NCBI RefSeq assembly: GCF_000355765.4
Contig: NZ_CP021106.3
Span: forward strand, 434,001-498,000
Direction of reading: 5' to 3'
Length of the DNA: 64,000 nucleotides
From: Nitrosospira lacus
GTDB lineage: Bacteria > Pseudomonadota > Gammaproteobacteria > Burkholderiales > Nitrosomonadaceae
The position numbers were made by a program, and so were the translations under genes. Every line of letters starts with the position of its first letter. The first letter of the stretch is position 1. Shown piece after piece: positions 46,395 through 59,139 of the stretch. The notes beneath the pieces are model-generated. The model saw nothing but the letters and a program-made list of their open reading frames with translations. It searched no databases and was not told the DNA's origin.

Positions 46395-47974
46395 AATATT
46401 TCAGCAGGCCCTACAGGGAAAGCGCCGAAAGTACGTATTTGGCGGAGGCTCACGGCAAGCGCTACGAACCTTTCGGCACAATCAGCTTAAGCGATCAAAC
46501 GGTGCTGGGCACGGGAGGTGTCATCCTGGAGGATATCGCGGGCGAGACGCTTGCCATTCACCCTGAGAATGCGGCGTGGGCATTTCTCAGTGCCGGCGAG
46601 TCAAAATGGTTTCGGCAACTGGAGGGAAAGCCATTTGGCTGGTTACGCCATAATCTATTGCAATACGGTCCGGACAATGCCCTGGACTTTGCCGCCCAAC
46701 TCTATCGGCGCGGTCTGCTGACGCTGAATGGACACGCTGCCGTGGACCGGCGGATGTTCGCGGACGGCCCCAATTACGACGAGGGAAACCTGATTGAGTT
46801 GCTCATCACCGAGAAATGCAATCTTGCCTGTCCCTATTGCCTGGCGGGAGCAAACTCATCCATGCCGGCCATGGATCGGGATATTGCCCGAAAAACTGTG
46901 GATCTTGCATTTGCCATGCGCGAGAGCGACACACTGGCTTTCGAGTTTGCCGGCGGTGAGCCATTCCTCAAATATGAACTCATGAAGGAAACCGTGGCAT
47001 ACATTCGTAATCATCCATTACGAGGCAACCGGAAGCTATTTCTTAGCACGCAAACCAATGCCACCTTACTGAATGAGGAACGGGTCCGCTGGTTGAAGGA
47101 AGAGGATATCCGGGTAGGAATTTCCCTTGATGGAGGCGCACAACAGCAGAATTTGAGCCGCCCCCAGGTCAACGGCAAGGAGTCATTCAGCAAGATTGCC
47201 AAGGGAATCGACCTGCTGCACCGGTTCGAGGTGCCCTTCGGCGGCCTGGTGGTGCTGAACCGGTCCAATGCGGATGACCCGGCGGCCCTGGCGGCCACCA
47301 TGCTTAATCTTGGTATCCATGGCTTCCGGCTGAATCCCGTGGCCTACCTGGGCGATGCGCGCAAGAACTGGAATAAGGTTGGCTTGAGCCAGGATCAGAT
47401 TATTGATTTTGTCAAAGACCTGATGAATCACGTAGTGGCGCAAAAATTGCCATTGCTGGAAGACAACGTCCGTAGCATGTGCGACTTTCTCACCAGCAAA
47501 CAGCGCAGAACGCGCTGCATGCGAACCCACTGCGGGGCGGGGGATACTTTCCAGGCCGTTGCCGCCAATGGCGATATTTATCCCTGCGGCCGCGCCACGC
47601 AATCACCCGGACTCAAGCTGGGAAACATTTTCGATGCCGGCCTGGAGAGCCTGTCACAGCCGTCCCGGCATAATGCCGTCATGCAGCAAATTCGCGAGCG
47701 CCGCCCGGCTGATCTTGAAGGGTGCAGCACCTGCTCCTATCGGCAGCTATGCCAGTCCGGGTGTTCCGCGCAGGCCTGGGAGCGTTACGGCACAGTCCGG
47801 CACCGCACTCCCGAATGCTCCTTTTACAAAACGCTTTACCCCTATTTGATGCACTGGCTGTCCTTCGACGAAATCGCGTTCGATCACCTGAACACCTGTA
47901 ATTATTTCAATAACGAGGGTGAACGCTTTTCGCGCGACTTTGCATCCATAAAATACCAGGCGGTAGCGGTGTGA
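46391..47974 (+). CDS. Radical SAM/SPASM peptide-modifying enzyme
   Basis: 527 aa. An N-terminal RRE-like region of about 130 residues is followed by the radical SAM motif CNLACPYC (Cys143, 147, 150), the EFAGGEPFL SAM site and QTNATLL. The C-terminal SPASM domain has CGAGDTFQAVAANGDIYPCG, CSTCSYRQLCQSGC and a last Cys in PECSFYK, for one or two auxiliary 4Fe-4S clusters. Enzymes of this kind make C-C, C-O or C-S crosslinks or epimerise residues in RiPPs. The His/Phe-x-Asn motifs of the precursor suggest three-residue cyclophanes (inference). It overlaps both neighbours by 4 nt. Confidence 0.88.
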   Translation: MKYFSRPYRESAESTYLAEAHGKRYEPFGTISLSDQTVLGTGGVILEDIAGETLAIHPENAAWAFLSAGESKWFRQLEGKPFGWLRHNLLQYGPDNALDFAAQLYRRGLLTLNGHAAVDRRMFADGPNYDEGNLIELLITEKCNLACPYCLAGANSSMPAMDRDIARKTVDLAFAMRESDTLAFEFAGGEPFLKYELMKETVAYIRNHPLRGNRKLFLSTQTNATLLNEERVRWLKEEDIRVGISLDGGAQQQNLSRPQVNGKESFSKIAKGIDLLHRFEVPFGGLVVLNRSNADDPAALAATMLNLGIHGFRLNPVAYLGDARKNWNKVGLSQDQIIDFVKDLMNHVVAQKLPLLEDNVRSMCDFLTSKQRRTRCMRTHCGAGDTFQAVAANGDIYPCGRATQSPGLKLGNIFDAGLESLSQPSRHNAVMQQIRERRPADLEGCSTCSYRQLCQSGCSAQAWERYGTVRHRTPECSFYKTLYPYLMHWLSFDEIAFDHLNTCNYFNNEGERFSRDFASIKYQAVAV

Positions 47975-49221
47975 AGCTCGATGACGCCGGTCTAAAGGAA
48001 GTACTGCGGGAAGAAGGGCTGCCGAAGCATGTGCTAACGGACTGTGCGGGCCTGTGTTACCCGGCTGAACCCGGCAGAACCGTTGACATATTGTTCGGGT
48101 TGTCCGCGCTGGCCCGTTCAGCACGCTTGCGGAGCCAGATCTATGCGGCGATGGACACAATGGACAAAAAAGAGCACCCGCTCGCGCAGGGTCTTGTCAC
48201 CATTCTTGAAAGCCTGCCTGCCGATAGCCGCGCCCGGCTATTTTCCACCCCCCTGGCAGAAATAGACACCGCCCCGAAGGCGGAACCGGACAACCCCGGC
48301 AATCCCGGCGCAATACAGATATTGTCCGGGGTGCGGCATTTTATTCACCATCCCGACGTACGCAATATCACTTTTATTTTGCCCCCCTGCCTTTTCTCGG
48401 CAGGGCCGCTGTACCTGCCGCACGTCCATGCCATGCTGTCCAATGATGTGCCAGACGTTACGCTGGCTGTGGCGGAAAATGAAGGCAAGACTCATTTCGT
48501 CTGGAGCGATGGATTGAGCCTGACGCTTGTCAATAACGGAAGCGGATTGCCGGCGGGCTTCAGTCATCCCCGCCTCGCGGCCCTGCCTTGGGTTGGGGGA
48601 TTTCCCGTGCTCAACAGGGTTGCTGAAGTTGGCCCCCTGCTATCCTCTTTCGGGCCTGCGACAGATGAAGAGATTGACCTGGGAACCGGGCGTATCGAAG
48701 CAGCGCTGGGACTTCTCAGCCAGATCTGGCCGCTCGCCTTCCATGGCCTCTATCGCCACGTCAAGGCGCTGTGTATTCTAAAACAACGCGGGCACTCGCG
48801 CAGTCATAGCCCGCCGGAGCTGCCGGGAACCATATTTATGAGCGCCGATGACATCGAACGCATTGGCGATTTGCTGTGCCATGAATCGAGCCATATCAGA
48901 ATGAATGTTTTCCGGCTCTACGATGCGATTGCCCGCGCGCGCAATCCAGAGGCGGAAGCCATCGGTTTCGTCTCCCCCTGGCGGCCGGATTTGCGTCCAT
49001 TGCGAGGGCTCGTGGATGGTGTGCATGCTTTTCTCAATGTTTGCCACTATCATCGCCGGCTGGAAATGCGATTTCCCGATGCGTGGGCCTCCTGCGCGAT
49101 TTATGAGCGGCAAAAACGGAACGTGATGCAGGCCGGTATCACACTGCGCGAACATGCTGTGCCGACGCCGATCGGCGCCATGCTGCTGGAAGAATTTGCC
49201 CGGGAGGAGGCCCTGCTATGA
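47971..49221 (+). CDS. HExxH-motif putative peptide beta-hydroxylase
   Basis: 416 aa. Mostly helical with the motif LLCHESSHIRMN (HExxH) at about residue 312 and a likely third ligand further on. This matches the 'HEXXH motif' RiPP-associated family, of which some members are alpha-ketoglutarate-dependent peptide beta-hydroxylases and not proteases (known from recent work; recalled, not searched). LPGTIFMSADDIERIGD lies just before it. Overlaps the radical SAM gene and the 2OG oxygenase gene by 4 nt each. The substrate is probably the precursor repeats (inference). Confidence 0.75.
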   Translation: MKLDDAGLKEVLREEGLPKHVLTDCAGLCYPAEPGRTVDILFGLSALARSARLRSQIYAAMDTMDKKEHPLAQGLVTILESLPADSRARLFSTPLAEIDTAPKAEPDNPGNPGAIQILSGVRHFIHHPDVRNITFILPPCLFSAGPLYLPHVHAMLSNDVPDVTLAVAENEGKTHFVWSDGLSLTLVNNGSGLPAGFSHPRLAALPWVGGFPVLNRVAEVGPLLSSFGPATDEEIDLGTGRIEAALGLLSQIWPLAFHGLYRHVKALCILKQRGHSRSHSPPELPGTIFMSADDIERIGDLLCHESSHIRMNVFRLYDAIARARNPEAEAIGFVSPWRPDLRPLRGLVDGVHAFLNVCHYHRRLEMRFPDAWASCAIYERQKRNVMQAGITLREHAVPTPIGAMLLEEFAREEALL

Positions 49222-49892
49222 ACACTTTCGCTTTGAGCCCGGCAATCGATGCCGGAACGGGTCTGGATATCGACCCCTCGTCGCTTGCCCGGCTCCGTAT
49301 GGAATTCCTTGATCGTGGCGCGGCCGTGCTGGGTCCGCCTGCTCTCGGCCATGATACGCATGCAAATCTTCTGAACGAGGCGCTCGCGCAGCGGCAGAAT
49401 GCAAGCTGGAGCCTGGTTGCAAAGCAATGTCCGGGAGAAATCTCTCAGCACAATCTCCGCGCGCATCTCGGATGGCACGCACGGAGCTTCCTCTCGTCGG
49501 CATCTGTGCTGGCCAGCCTGGAACATGTCACCGGCCATCGGCTTGCTCCATCCTGGAGTGCCAGCTGCTATACCTACTACGATGGTCCCGGCCAGCACAT
49601 GGGCGAGCATTGCGACAAAAAGGAAGCCTGCCGGATTGCCCTGCTGGTCTATCTTCAGACCATCTGGATGCCCGATGTTCAACCGTCGGCGGGACTTCAG
49701 CTGCATGTCTTCCGCGGCGACAACGCAGCAAGCGGCCTATTGCTGCGCATCACCGGGTTGTCGAACCGGATTGTCTTCCTGAACGGCGCCGAGCAGGCGC
49801 ACCTGCGGCCCGCACTGGCTGCAGGGGAACACATGACGATGCTGGCGGGCTGCTACCAATCAGCAACCGGGAGCGACTTCAGGACTACCTGA
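49218..49892 (+). CDS. 2OG-Fe(II) oxygenase
   Basis: 224 aa. Double-stranded beta-helix dioxygenase: YTYYDGPGQHMGEHCDKKEA holds the HxD (His-Cys-Asp) pair, and the distal His is in GAEQAHLRP, with Arg for 2-oxoglutarate. Prolyl-4-hydroxylase-like in layout; the SWSASCYTYYD approach is typical. Precursor units contain PP and NFDP, so hydroxylation of Pro, Asn or Asp is possible (inference). Second oxygenase-type enzyme in the operon. Confidence 0.8.
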   Translation: MNTFALSPAIDAGTGLDIDPSSLARLRMEFLDRGAAVLGPPALGHDTHANLLNEALAQRQNASWSLVAKQCPGEISQHNLRAHLGWHARSFLSSASVLASLEHVTGHRLAPSWSASCYTYYDGPGQHMGEHCDKKEACRIALLVYLQTIWMPDVQPSAGLQLHVFRGDNAASGLLLRITGLSNRIVFLNGAEQAHLRPALAAGEHMTMLAGCYQSATGSDFRTT

Positions 49893-49908
49893 AGACAATC
49901 TGAACGCC

Positions 49909-50505
49909 ATGCAGTGGAATGATTGGCCCCCTGATGATCCGGCGCTTTTGCCAGGCTATGAGGCATGGCGGGGCGGAAAGCTCGGAGATGCCGAGCTGTT
50001 CTTTCGGGAAAGGGCCGGGAAGCAACCGGATTGCGCCGATGTCTGGCGTGGATTAGGCAATGTAGCCTGGTCCCGCCAGGATTTCGCAACCGCCCTTGCT
50101 CATTTCAGTGCGGCATTACGCCTCGCGCCCTGGAATCCGATGCACTGGGGTAACATGGGCCTGGTTCGCCGCGACCTTGGCGAACCGCAAGCCGCGATCT
50201 CGGCCTTCCGCGTGGCGCTCGGCCTCGATCCGGAATATGCGCCGGCGCTCAATGAATGGGCAAATGTCTTGTTCGATGTAGGCCGCTATGCGGAAGCGTT
50301 GCCGCTGTATGATGCCTCGCTGGCGATCGACAATAATCGAGCGGTGGTGCATCACAACAAGGGAGTCTGCCTGCGCTATCTGGGAAGGCTGCCGGAAGCG
50401 GTGCGCTATTTTCGCGCCGCGTTGATGCTGGATCCCGGTTACCGCTATTCGCTGGAAGAGCTGCAACATCTGCAACATCTGGGGAGAGAGATAGATGTCA
50501 AATGA
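49909..50505 (+). CDS. TPR protein
   Basis: 198 aa. At least four tetratricopeptide repeats from residue 35 on (WRGLGNVAWSRQDFATALAH, NMGLVRRDLGEPQAAISAF, NEWANVLFDVGRYAEALPLY, NKGVCLRYLGRLPEAVRYF), ending in a leucine/histidine-rich tail. Likely a protein scaffold. Starts 17 bp after the oxygenase and overlaps the flavin oxidase gene by 11 nt. Confidence 0.8.
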   Translation: MQWNDWPPDDPALLPGYEAWRGGKLGDAELFFRERAGKQPDCADVWRGLGNVAWSRQDFATALAHFSAALRLAPWNPMHWGNMGLVRRDLGEPQAAISAFRVALGLDPEYAPALNEWANVLFDVGRYAEALPLYDASLAIDNNRAVVHHNKGVCLRYLGRLPEAVRYFRAALMLDPGYRYSLEELQHLQHLGREIDVK

Positions 50506-52507
50506 CAAGACCGGCAAGCAGATCGCCGAACCCTATGACGTTGTGATTGTTGGTGGTGGTATTGCGGGCCTGTATTGCTGCCATGAACTGATCAAGCAGC
50601 GTGAATTGCTCAAAATCAACAGTATTCTCCTTCTCGAAGCTTCGAACCGGTTTGGAGGCCGCATAGAAACATGGTCCTTGCTGAGAACTGATGAGAAGAA
50701 TGGAGAAGCCATCGGCTTCGATGATACATGGGATCCCTGTAACTGGGATTTTACCAGCGGAAAACCTGATCCTCTTGAGCCGCATGGCGGCAAGCAATCT
50801 CCCTATCGAGGTCCCACAGAAAGACACTCGATGGAAAAGGATGGCAAGGCTGCCGAGAAATTATCCAGGATTGAATATTTTCGTGCTGAATTCGGGCCCA
50901 TGAGAATAGAGCCGCGTGACCAGCCTTTATTGCACGCATTGCTCGACGAACTGGGAATAAAGGAACAGGCGCCCGGCGAAGAAGAAAGCCTGGACGATTT
51001 AGTACCCTTTTCGTCCTATGCGTCCGAAGATCCCATGGAGCCCCGATTTACCCTTCGCGAAGAAGAGGCCAAGCAAAAAACCCCCTTTGACCTGATGATA
51101 CTGGCCCTCAGGCGTATTTTTGAACTTGTTGATCTCGATAATGCAGAAACGCCGTGGAAGACCAGCGCCGCCAATGAACAGTGGAGAAATTTAACGGAAG
51201 AAGCCTTCTTTTATCGCCATTACTGGAAAGGGGAGTTGCTCGAATGGATCCAGAATATTACTGACGAAGATCTGGAAGTCATCAGAAAAACCGCGAGTTT
51301 CAGAGGCCAGCCGCTGTGGAATCTGGGTTTCTGGAATGTCCTCAGCGATGTGTTAAGCCATTACGCCGTGGTCAAGATAAGGGACTGGGGGAGTTATTAC
51401 CACTTTGTACATGAAAACTTGAATGCCGCGGAATGGATTATTTTCTGGCTTAGAGCGATTCGAAGCACCGGATCGCTGCGCGGCATTCGCGGGGGAATGA
51501 GCCGGATTATCTGGAAGCTCCTGGAAAGGCTTTATGAAGAAGGAAAAAATAATCCTTCGTTGTGTATTCAGAAAGGCAGAAAAGTATTGGGCCTTCAGTC
51601 GGATGGTGATGAAGTGAATCTCATCATCGAAAACGAGAAAGATGTGATCAAGGCGCGGAGAGTGATTCTTGCCTTGCCCAAGCGTCCGCTTGAAAAAATA
51701 TCATGGAATGGAGGCCCGCCCCACGGAATGCTCAAGGCGGCGCTGAACGCCGTCACCTGCCTCCCCCTGTTAAAGTGCTTCTTCGTGATTGAAAAACCCT
51801 GGTGGGAAGACAACAGGCCTCTTAATCGCAGTGCCGCGGATATTCCCACACGAGAATTGCTCTACGTGAAAAGCAGCGATGGGACCAAAGGGCTTATCAT
51901 GGTCTACACAGACCGTCCGGCAATTACGTTCTGGTCCGATTACTTGAGAACAATCGAATGCAATCATGATCAACCCGGTCAAGCGCCGCCGGAGGACCCT
52001 CAACTTGAGAGCCAGGAAATCGCCAAGACCTGGTTCTTGAAGCTGGAAAAAGAACTCTTGCATCCAGATACGCAAGATACGTCTCGATCAATCTATCTTA
52101 GTGACGAAAACCCGATCATTGTAAAAGAGCCGGGCTATCCTCGGTTGTGGCAACGTTTCGTGCAGTTTGCGAGAGACTATGAGCACCATGATTTTACCCA
52201 GGATCGCCTCCTTGCCTGCGGAATGCGCGACTGGGGCAAGAGCCCCTTTGGCGCCGCGGCTCATGGATGGCTGCCAGGGGTGATGTCCTGGAGACATATT
52301 GAGTTCCTTGAGGCATTCTCCTTGAATCAGAATCCCTCGGAAAGAAAGAATATCCATATTTGCGGGGAAGCGTTTTCTGACTACCAGGGTTTCATCGAAG
52401 GTTCGCTTCGATCCACAAGACGTGTTCTACGCAGCATTGAAAAGCAGGCAAAATCCACTACCAGCCCGCCGGATTTGAAGAATCGAAGCGAAAATGCGGC
52501 TGGGTGA
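50495..52507 (+). CDS. FAD-dependent amine oxidase-like protein
   Basis: 670 aa. N-terminal Rossmann site YDVVIVGGGIAGLYCCHEL with the GG-type follow-up SNRFGGRIETW of the monoamine oxidase/phytoene desaturase family; C-terminal FAD block NIHICGEAFSDYQGFIEGSL. Longer than usual (about 450-500 aa), with extra segments at residues 85-230 and 470-560. Members oxidise amines or amino acids; in this operon it may act on a residue of the peptide or a released amine (inference). Codon use is more AT-rich than its upstream neighbours, so it may have joined the cluster separately. Last gene of the operon. Confidence 0.8.
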   Translation: MSNDKTGKQIAEPYDVVIVGGGIAGLYCCHELIKQRELLKINSILLLEASNRFGGRIETWSLLRTDEKNGEAIGFDDTWDPCNWDFTSGKPDPLEPHGGKQSPYRGPTERHSMEKDGKAAEKLSRIEYFRAEFGPMRIEPRDQPLLHALLDELGIKEQAPGEEESLDDLVPFSSYASEDPMEPRFTLREEEAKQKTPFDLMILALRRIFELVDLDNAETPWKTSAANEQWRNLTEEAFFYRHYWKGELLEWIQNITDEDLEVIRKTASFRGQPLWNLGFWNVLSDVLSHYAVVKIRDWGSYYHFVHENLNAAEWIIFWLRAIRSTGSLRGIRGGMSRIIWKLLERLYEEGKNNPSLCIQKGRKVLGLQSDGDEVNLIIENEKDVIKARRVILALPKRPLEKISWNGGPPHGMLKAALNAVTCLPLLKCFFVIEKPWWEDNRPLNRSAADIPTRELLYVKSSDGTKGLIMVYTDRPAITFWSDYLRTIECNHDQPGQAPPEDPQLESQEIAKTWFLKLEKELLHPDTQDTSRSIYLSDENPIIVKEPGYPRLWQRFVQFARDYEHHDFTQDRLLACGMRDWGKSPFGAAAHGWLPGVMSWRHIEFLEAFSLNQNPSERKNIHICGEAFSDYQGFIEGSLRSTRRVLRSIEKQAKSTTSPPDLKNRSENAAG

Positions 52508-52528
52508 GGTAGATTTTGACGATTTTAA

Positions 52529-52547
52529 AGACCAATAGTTGTTCTAT
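52529..52547 (+). other. Hairpin after the RiPP operon
   Basis: CCAATAG - 5 nt - CTATTGG perfect stem just beyond the flavin oxidase stop; no T-run follows, so it is a weak terminator candidate only. Confidence 0.4.
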
Positions 52548-52728
52548 TGGCAGAGAAAGCGGCGAAATATAGGCTGGCTCGATACTTTCATACCCGGCCT
52601 TTGCAGCCGACTTCCTTTAAGTCCGGCGGCTGCTAAGTGGAGCGGCAGCCCTGCCATTCCCTGTGGGGTCAGGGCAAATACCGATGGGGGCATGATAGAA
52701 TCCAGCCTCAATCGTAACCGATCCAGTC

Positions 52729-56454
<3,726 letters not shown>

Positions 56455-56539
56455 CAATATGCGGGTATCAGGCGGAAGGCAAGTCTGCGGGTAAGCGAGC
56501 GGGAAACGGGTGCGGAATTCGAAGCCCAGTGCGGTTGAC

Positions 56540-58702
56540 TCAGCCTTTCATACGCGTGATTTTTGCCACTTCCGGAATACGCCTCAAACTGCGCATGACT
56601 TGTGCGAGGTGGTAGCGGTTGCGGACCTGCAGCATGAAGTTCATGGTGGTATAGGCGCCATCCGCTTCCATGACAACGTTGTCAATATTGGAGCCGGCCT
56701 CAGCGATTGCCGCCGCCACCCTTGCCAGTACACCGCGCTGATTGGCTACCACTGTCTTGATACTGACCTCGAAATGCCTGGCAATTCCTTTACCCCATGC
56801 CACATCCAGCCAGTTGTCCGAATGGCCCCGGTTTTTTGAGATTACCGGGCAATCATGGATATGAATCACCAATCCCTGATCTTTCTTGATGAAACCGACA
56901 ATGGGGTCCCCCGGGATCGGGCGGCAGCATTTGGCGAATTGTACCGCCATGCCTTCGGTGCCAAGTATGGTGATGACGCCGTTACCTCCATTCGCTCTGG
57001 ACGAAGACTCTCCGGGTGATGCCAGACGCCTTGCGATGACTGCCGGCAAGTGCATGCCCAATCCCATGTCCGCCAGTAAATCCTTTCTGGATTTGGCACC
57101 GCTCTCGCGTGCCAGTTTCTCCCACTGCGCTTCGCTTATCGTCTGCGGATCAATCTTGAGCGACATCAAAGCCTGATTCAGCAAGCGCTCCCCCAGTTTC
57201 GCCGATTCTTCGTATTGCATGGTCTTGAGAAAACGGCGGATATGCGAGCGCGCCTTGCCGGTAACCACGTAATTAAGCCAGGCAGGATTGGGTTTGGCAT
57301 GTGATGCCGTGACAATCTCCACGCGGTCGCCGCTTCTGAGATGGGTGCGCAATGGCGCATTCTCACCGTTTATTTTGGCGGCCACGCAGCAGTCGCCGAT
57401 GTCGGTATGCACCGCATAGGCGAAATCCACAGCCGTGGCATCCTTGGGCAGGGCCAATATCTTGCCTTGGGGCGTAAATACATAGACTTCGCCGGGAAAC
57501 AGGTCAACCTTGAGGTGTTCCAGGAACTCCAAAGAATCGGTGGAGTCACTCAGCGTTTCCAGCAGACTCTGCAACCACTGATGAGTTTTCATATGCAGAT
57601 CGTTAAGATCAGCATCGGTACTCTTGTAGAGCCAGTGTGAGGCCACACCGGCCTCGGCTATCCGATGCATGTCGGCGGTACGGATCTGCACTTCAATGGG
57701 GGTACCGTAAGGTCCCCATAGCGTGTTATGCAAGGACTGGTAGCCATTTGCCTTGGGAATCGCGATGTAGTCCTTGAATTTGCCAGGAATAGGGTTGTAC
57801 AGGCTGTGCAACGCGCCCAGCGCGATGTAGCAGGAGGGCACGTCCTTGACGATAACGCGGAAACCGTAAATGTCGAGCACCTCGGAAAACGTAAGGTGCT
57901 TCTCCGCCATTTTCTTGTAGATACTGTAAAGCTGCTTTTCGCGTCCAGTCACCTCGGCATCCAGTCCCGCGGCCTGAAGACGCTGCTTGATGGAATCCAG
58001 AATTTTGGTTACCACTTCGCGCCGGTTTCCTCGCGCCGCCCTGGTGGCATTGGTCAACACTCTGTAACGCGTGGGGAAAAGGTAACGGAAACTGAGCTCC
58101 TGCAGCTCCTGGTAGATATTGTTGAGCCCCAGCCGATTGGCGATAGGCGCATAGATCTCCATGGTTTCGCGGGCGATACGGCGCCGTTTCTCGGGCCGCA
58201 TCGCTTCCAGCGTACGCATGTTGTGCAACCGGTCCGCCAATTTGATGAGTATGACACGCACATCACGCGCCATCGCCAGCAGCATCTTGCGGAAATTCTC
58301 CGCCTGGGCGTCCGCATGGGTCTGGAATTCGATCTTGTCGAGCTTGGAAACCCCATCCACCAGCTCGGCCACCGCCTTGCCAAACCTATCGCTGATCTCG
58401 GCCTTGGAGACGTGGGTATCCTCCATCACGTCGTGCAACAACGCGGCGGTCAGCGTCTGGGGATCGAGACGCAATTTTCCGAGAATGCCGGCTACCGCAA
58501 GCGGATGGGAGATATAAGGTTCACCGGATTTCCGGAATTGCCCGGAATGGGCGCTTTGGCTGAAGAGATAGGCGTTCTGAAGCTCAGAAATATCTTCCGG
58601 CTTGAGGTAGCCGGATAATTCGCCAAACAGGAAATCCGCCTCGGGTAAAGTAGCAGAGGGGTCCGGCAAACCTCGTGCTCGCATGGTAATTCCTTCATTC
58701 AC
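56540..58702 (-). CDS. spoT: Bifunctional (p)ppGpp synthetase/hydrolase
   Basis: 720 aa RelA/SpoT protein. HD hydrolase with HSGQFRKSGEPYISHPLAV and the intact HD of LLHDVMEDTH; synthetase region YGFRVIVKD and ANGYQSLHNTLWGPYGTPIEV; TGS domain (VFTPQGKILALPKDATAVDF); ACT at the C-terminus. The intact HD suggests a SpoT-like, two-way enzyme. Start ambiguous: ATG at 58702 or six codons later at 58684. Follows rpoZ, the standard gmk-rpoZ-spoT order. Confidence 0.95.
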   Translation of the reverse strand: MNEGITMRARGLPDPSATLPEADFLFGELSGYLKPEDISELQNAYLFSQSAHSGQFRKSGEPYISHPLAVAGILGKLRLDPQTLTAALLHDVMEDTHVSKAEISDRFGKAVAELVDGVSKLDKIEFQTHADAQAENFRKMLLAMARDVRVILIKLADRLHNMRTLEAMRPEKRRRIARETMEIYAPIANRLGLNNIYQELQELSFRYLFPTRYRVLTNATRAARGNRREVVTKILDSIKQRLQAAGLDAEVTGREKQLYSIYKKMAEKHLTFSEVLDIYGFRVIVKDVPSCYIALGALHSLYNPIPGKFKDYIAIPKANGYQSLHNTLWGPYGTPIEVQIRTADMHRIAEAGVASHWLYKSTDADLNDLHMKTHQWLQSLLETLSDSTDSLEFLEHLKVDLFPGEVYVFTPQGKILALPKDATAVDFAYAVHTDIGDCCVAAKINGENAPLRTHLRSGDRVEIVTASHAKPNPAWLNYVVTGKARSHIRRFLKTMQYEESAKLGERLLNQALMSLKIDPQTISEAQWEKLARESGAKSRKDLLADMGLGMHLPAVIARRLASPGESSSRANGGNGVITILGTEGMAVQFAKCCRPIPGDPIVGFIKKDQGLVIHIHDCPVISKNRGHSDNWLDVAWGKGIARHFEVSIKTVVANQRGVLARVAAAIAEAGSNIDNVVMEADGAYTTMNFMLQVRNRYHLAQVMRSLRRIPEVAKITRMKG

Positions 58703-58833
58703 CGTGATAGGCCCGGAGGTACGGGCATCTCAGGATGGCAGCACCCTCATGACAGTCTATAATCCCGCTGCAAATACCCTGGGTTGACCATTGAATTCAA
58801 CCAGGTTCTAGTATAGATATGCTTCCCGAAAAA

Positions 58834-59040
58834 TCAAAGCGGGACACTGGTAAGTATTTCTATTCCGACCTTTCCCTGGGCCAGTTCGCGCAATGCAATC
58901 ACGGTAGGCTTATCCCGTGCGGGTTCCACCATGGGGGTCCCGCCGACCGAAAGCTGTCTCGCGCGAATGGTCGCGACCAGGGTCATATCGAAACGGTTGG
59001 GAATTCTTTTTAAACAATCATCAACGGTAATGCGTGCCAT
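58834..59040 (-). CDS. rpoZ: RNA polymerase omega subunit
   Basis: 68 aa from the ATG at 59040 ([20 protein letters not shown]), with GGAG at the right distance; the longer frame from 59097 has 19 extra residues without match. [16 protein letters not shown] and [14 protein letters not shown] are the family's contacts with RNA polymerase. Between gmk and spoT. Confidence 0.95.
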   Translation of the reverse strand: MARITVDDCLKRIPNRFDMTLVATIRARQLSVGGTPMVEPARDKPTVIALRELAQGKVGIEILTSVPL

Positions 59041-59139
59041 GGTATTGCTCCAGAAATCAGGAATAACGGTATAAAATGAATCGCTTTGACTCTTCATCCC
59101 GAAGTGCGGGAGATGCAGAAAAGATCAAGAAACTCTCGT

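Noticed and set aside
52508-52728. Cobalamin or SAM riboswitch before metH
   Set aside because: No B12 box or SAM core elements were found by eye; a covariance search (Infernal/Rfam) would settle it.
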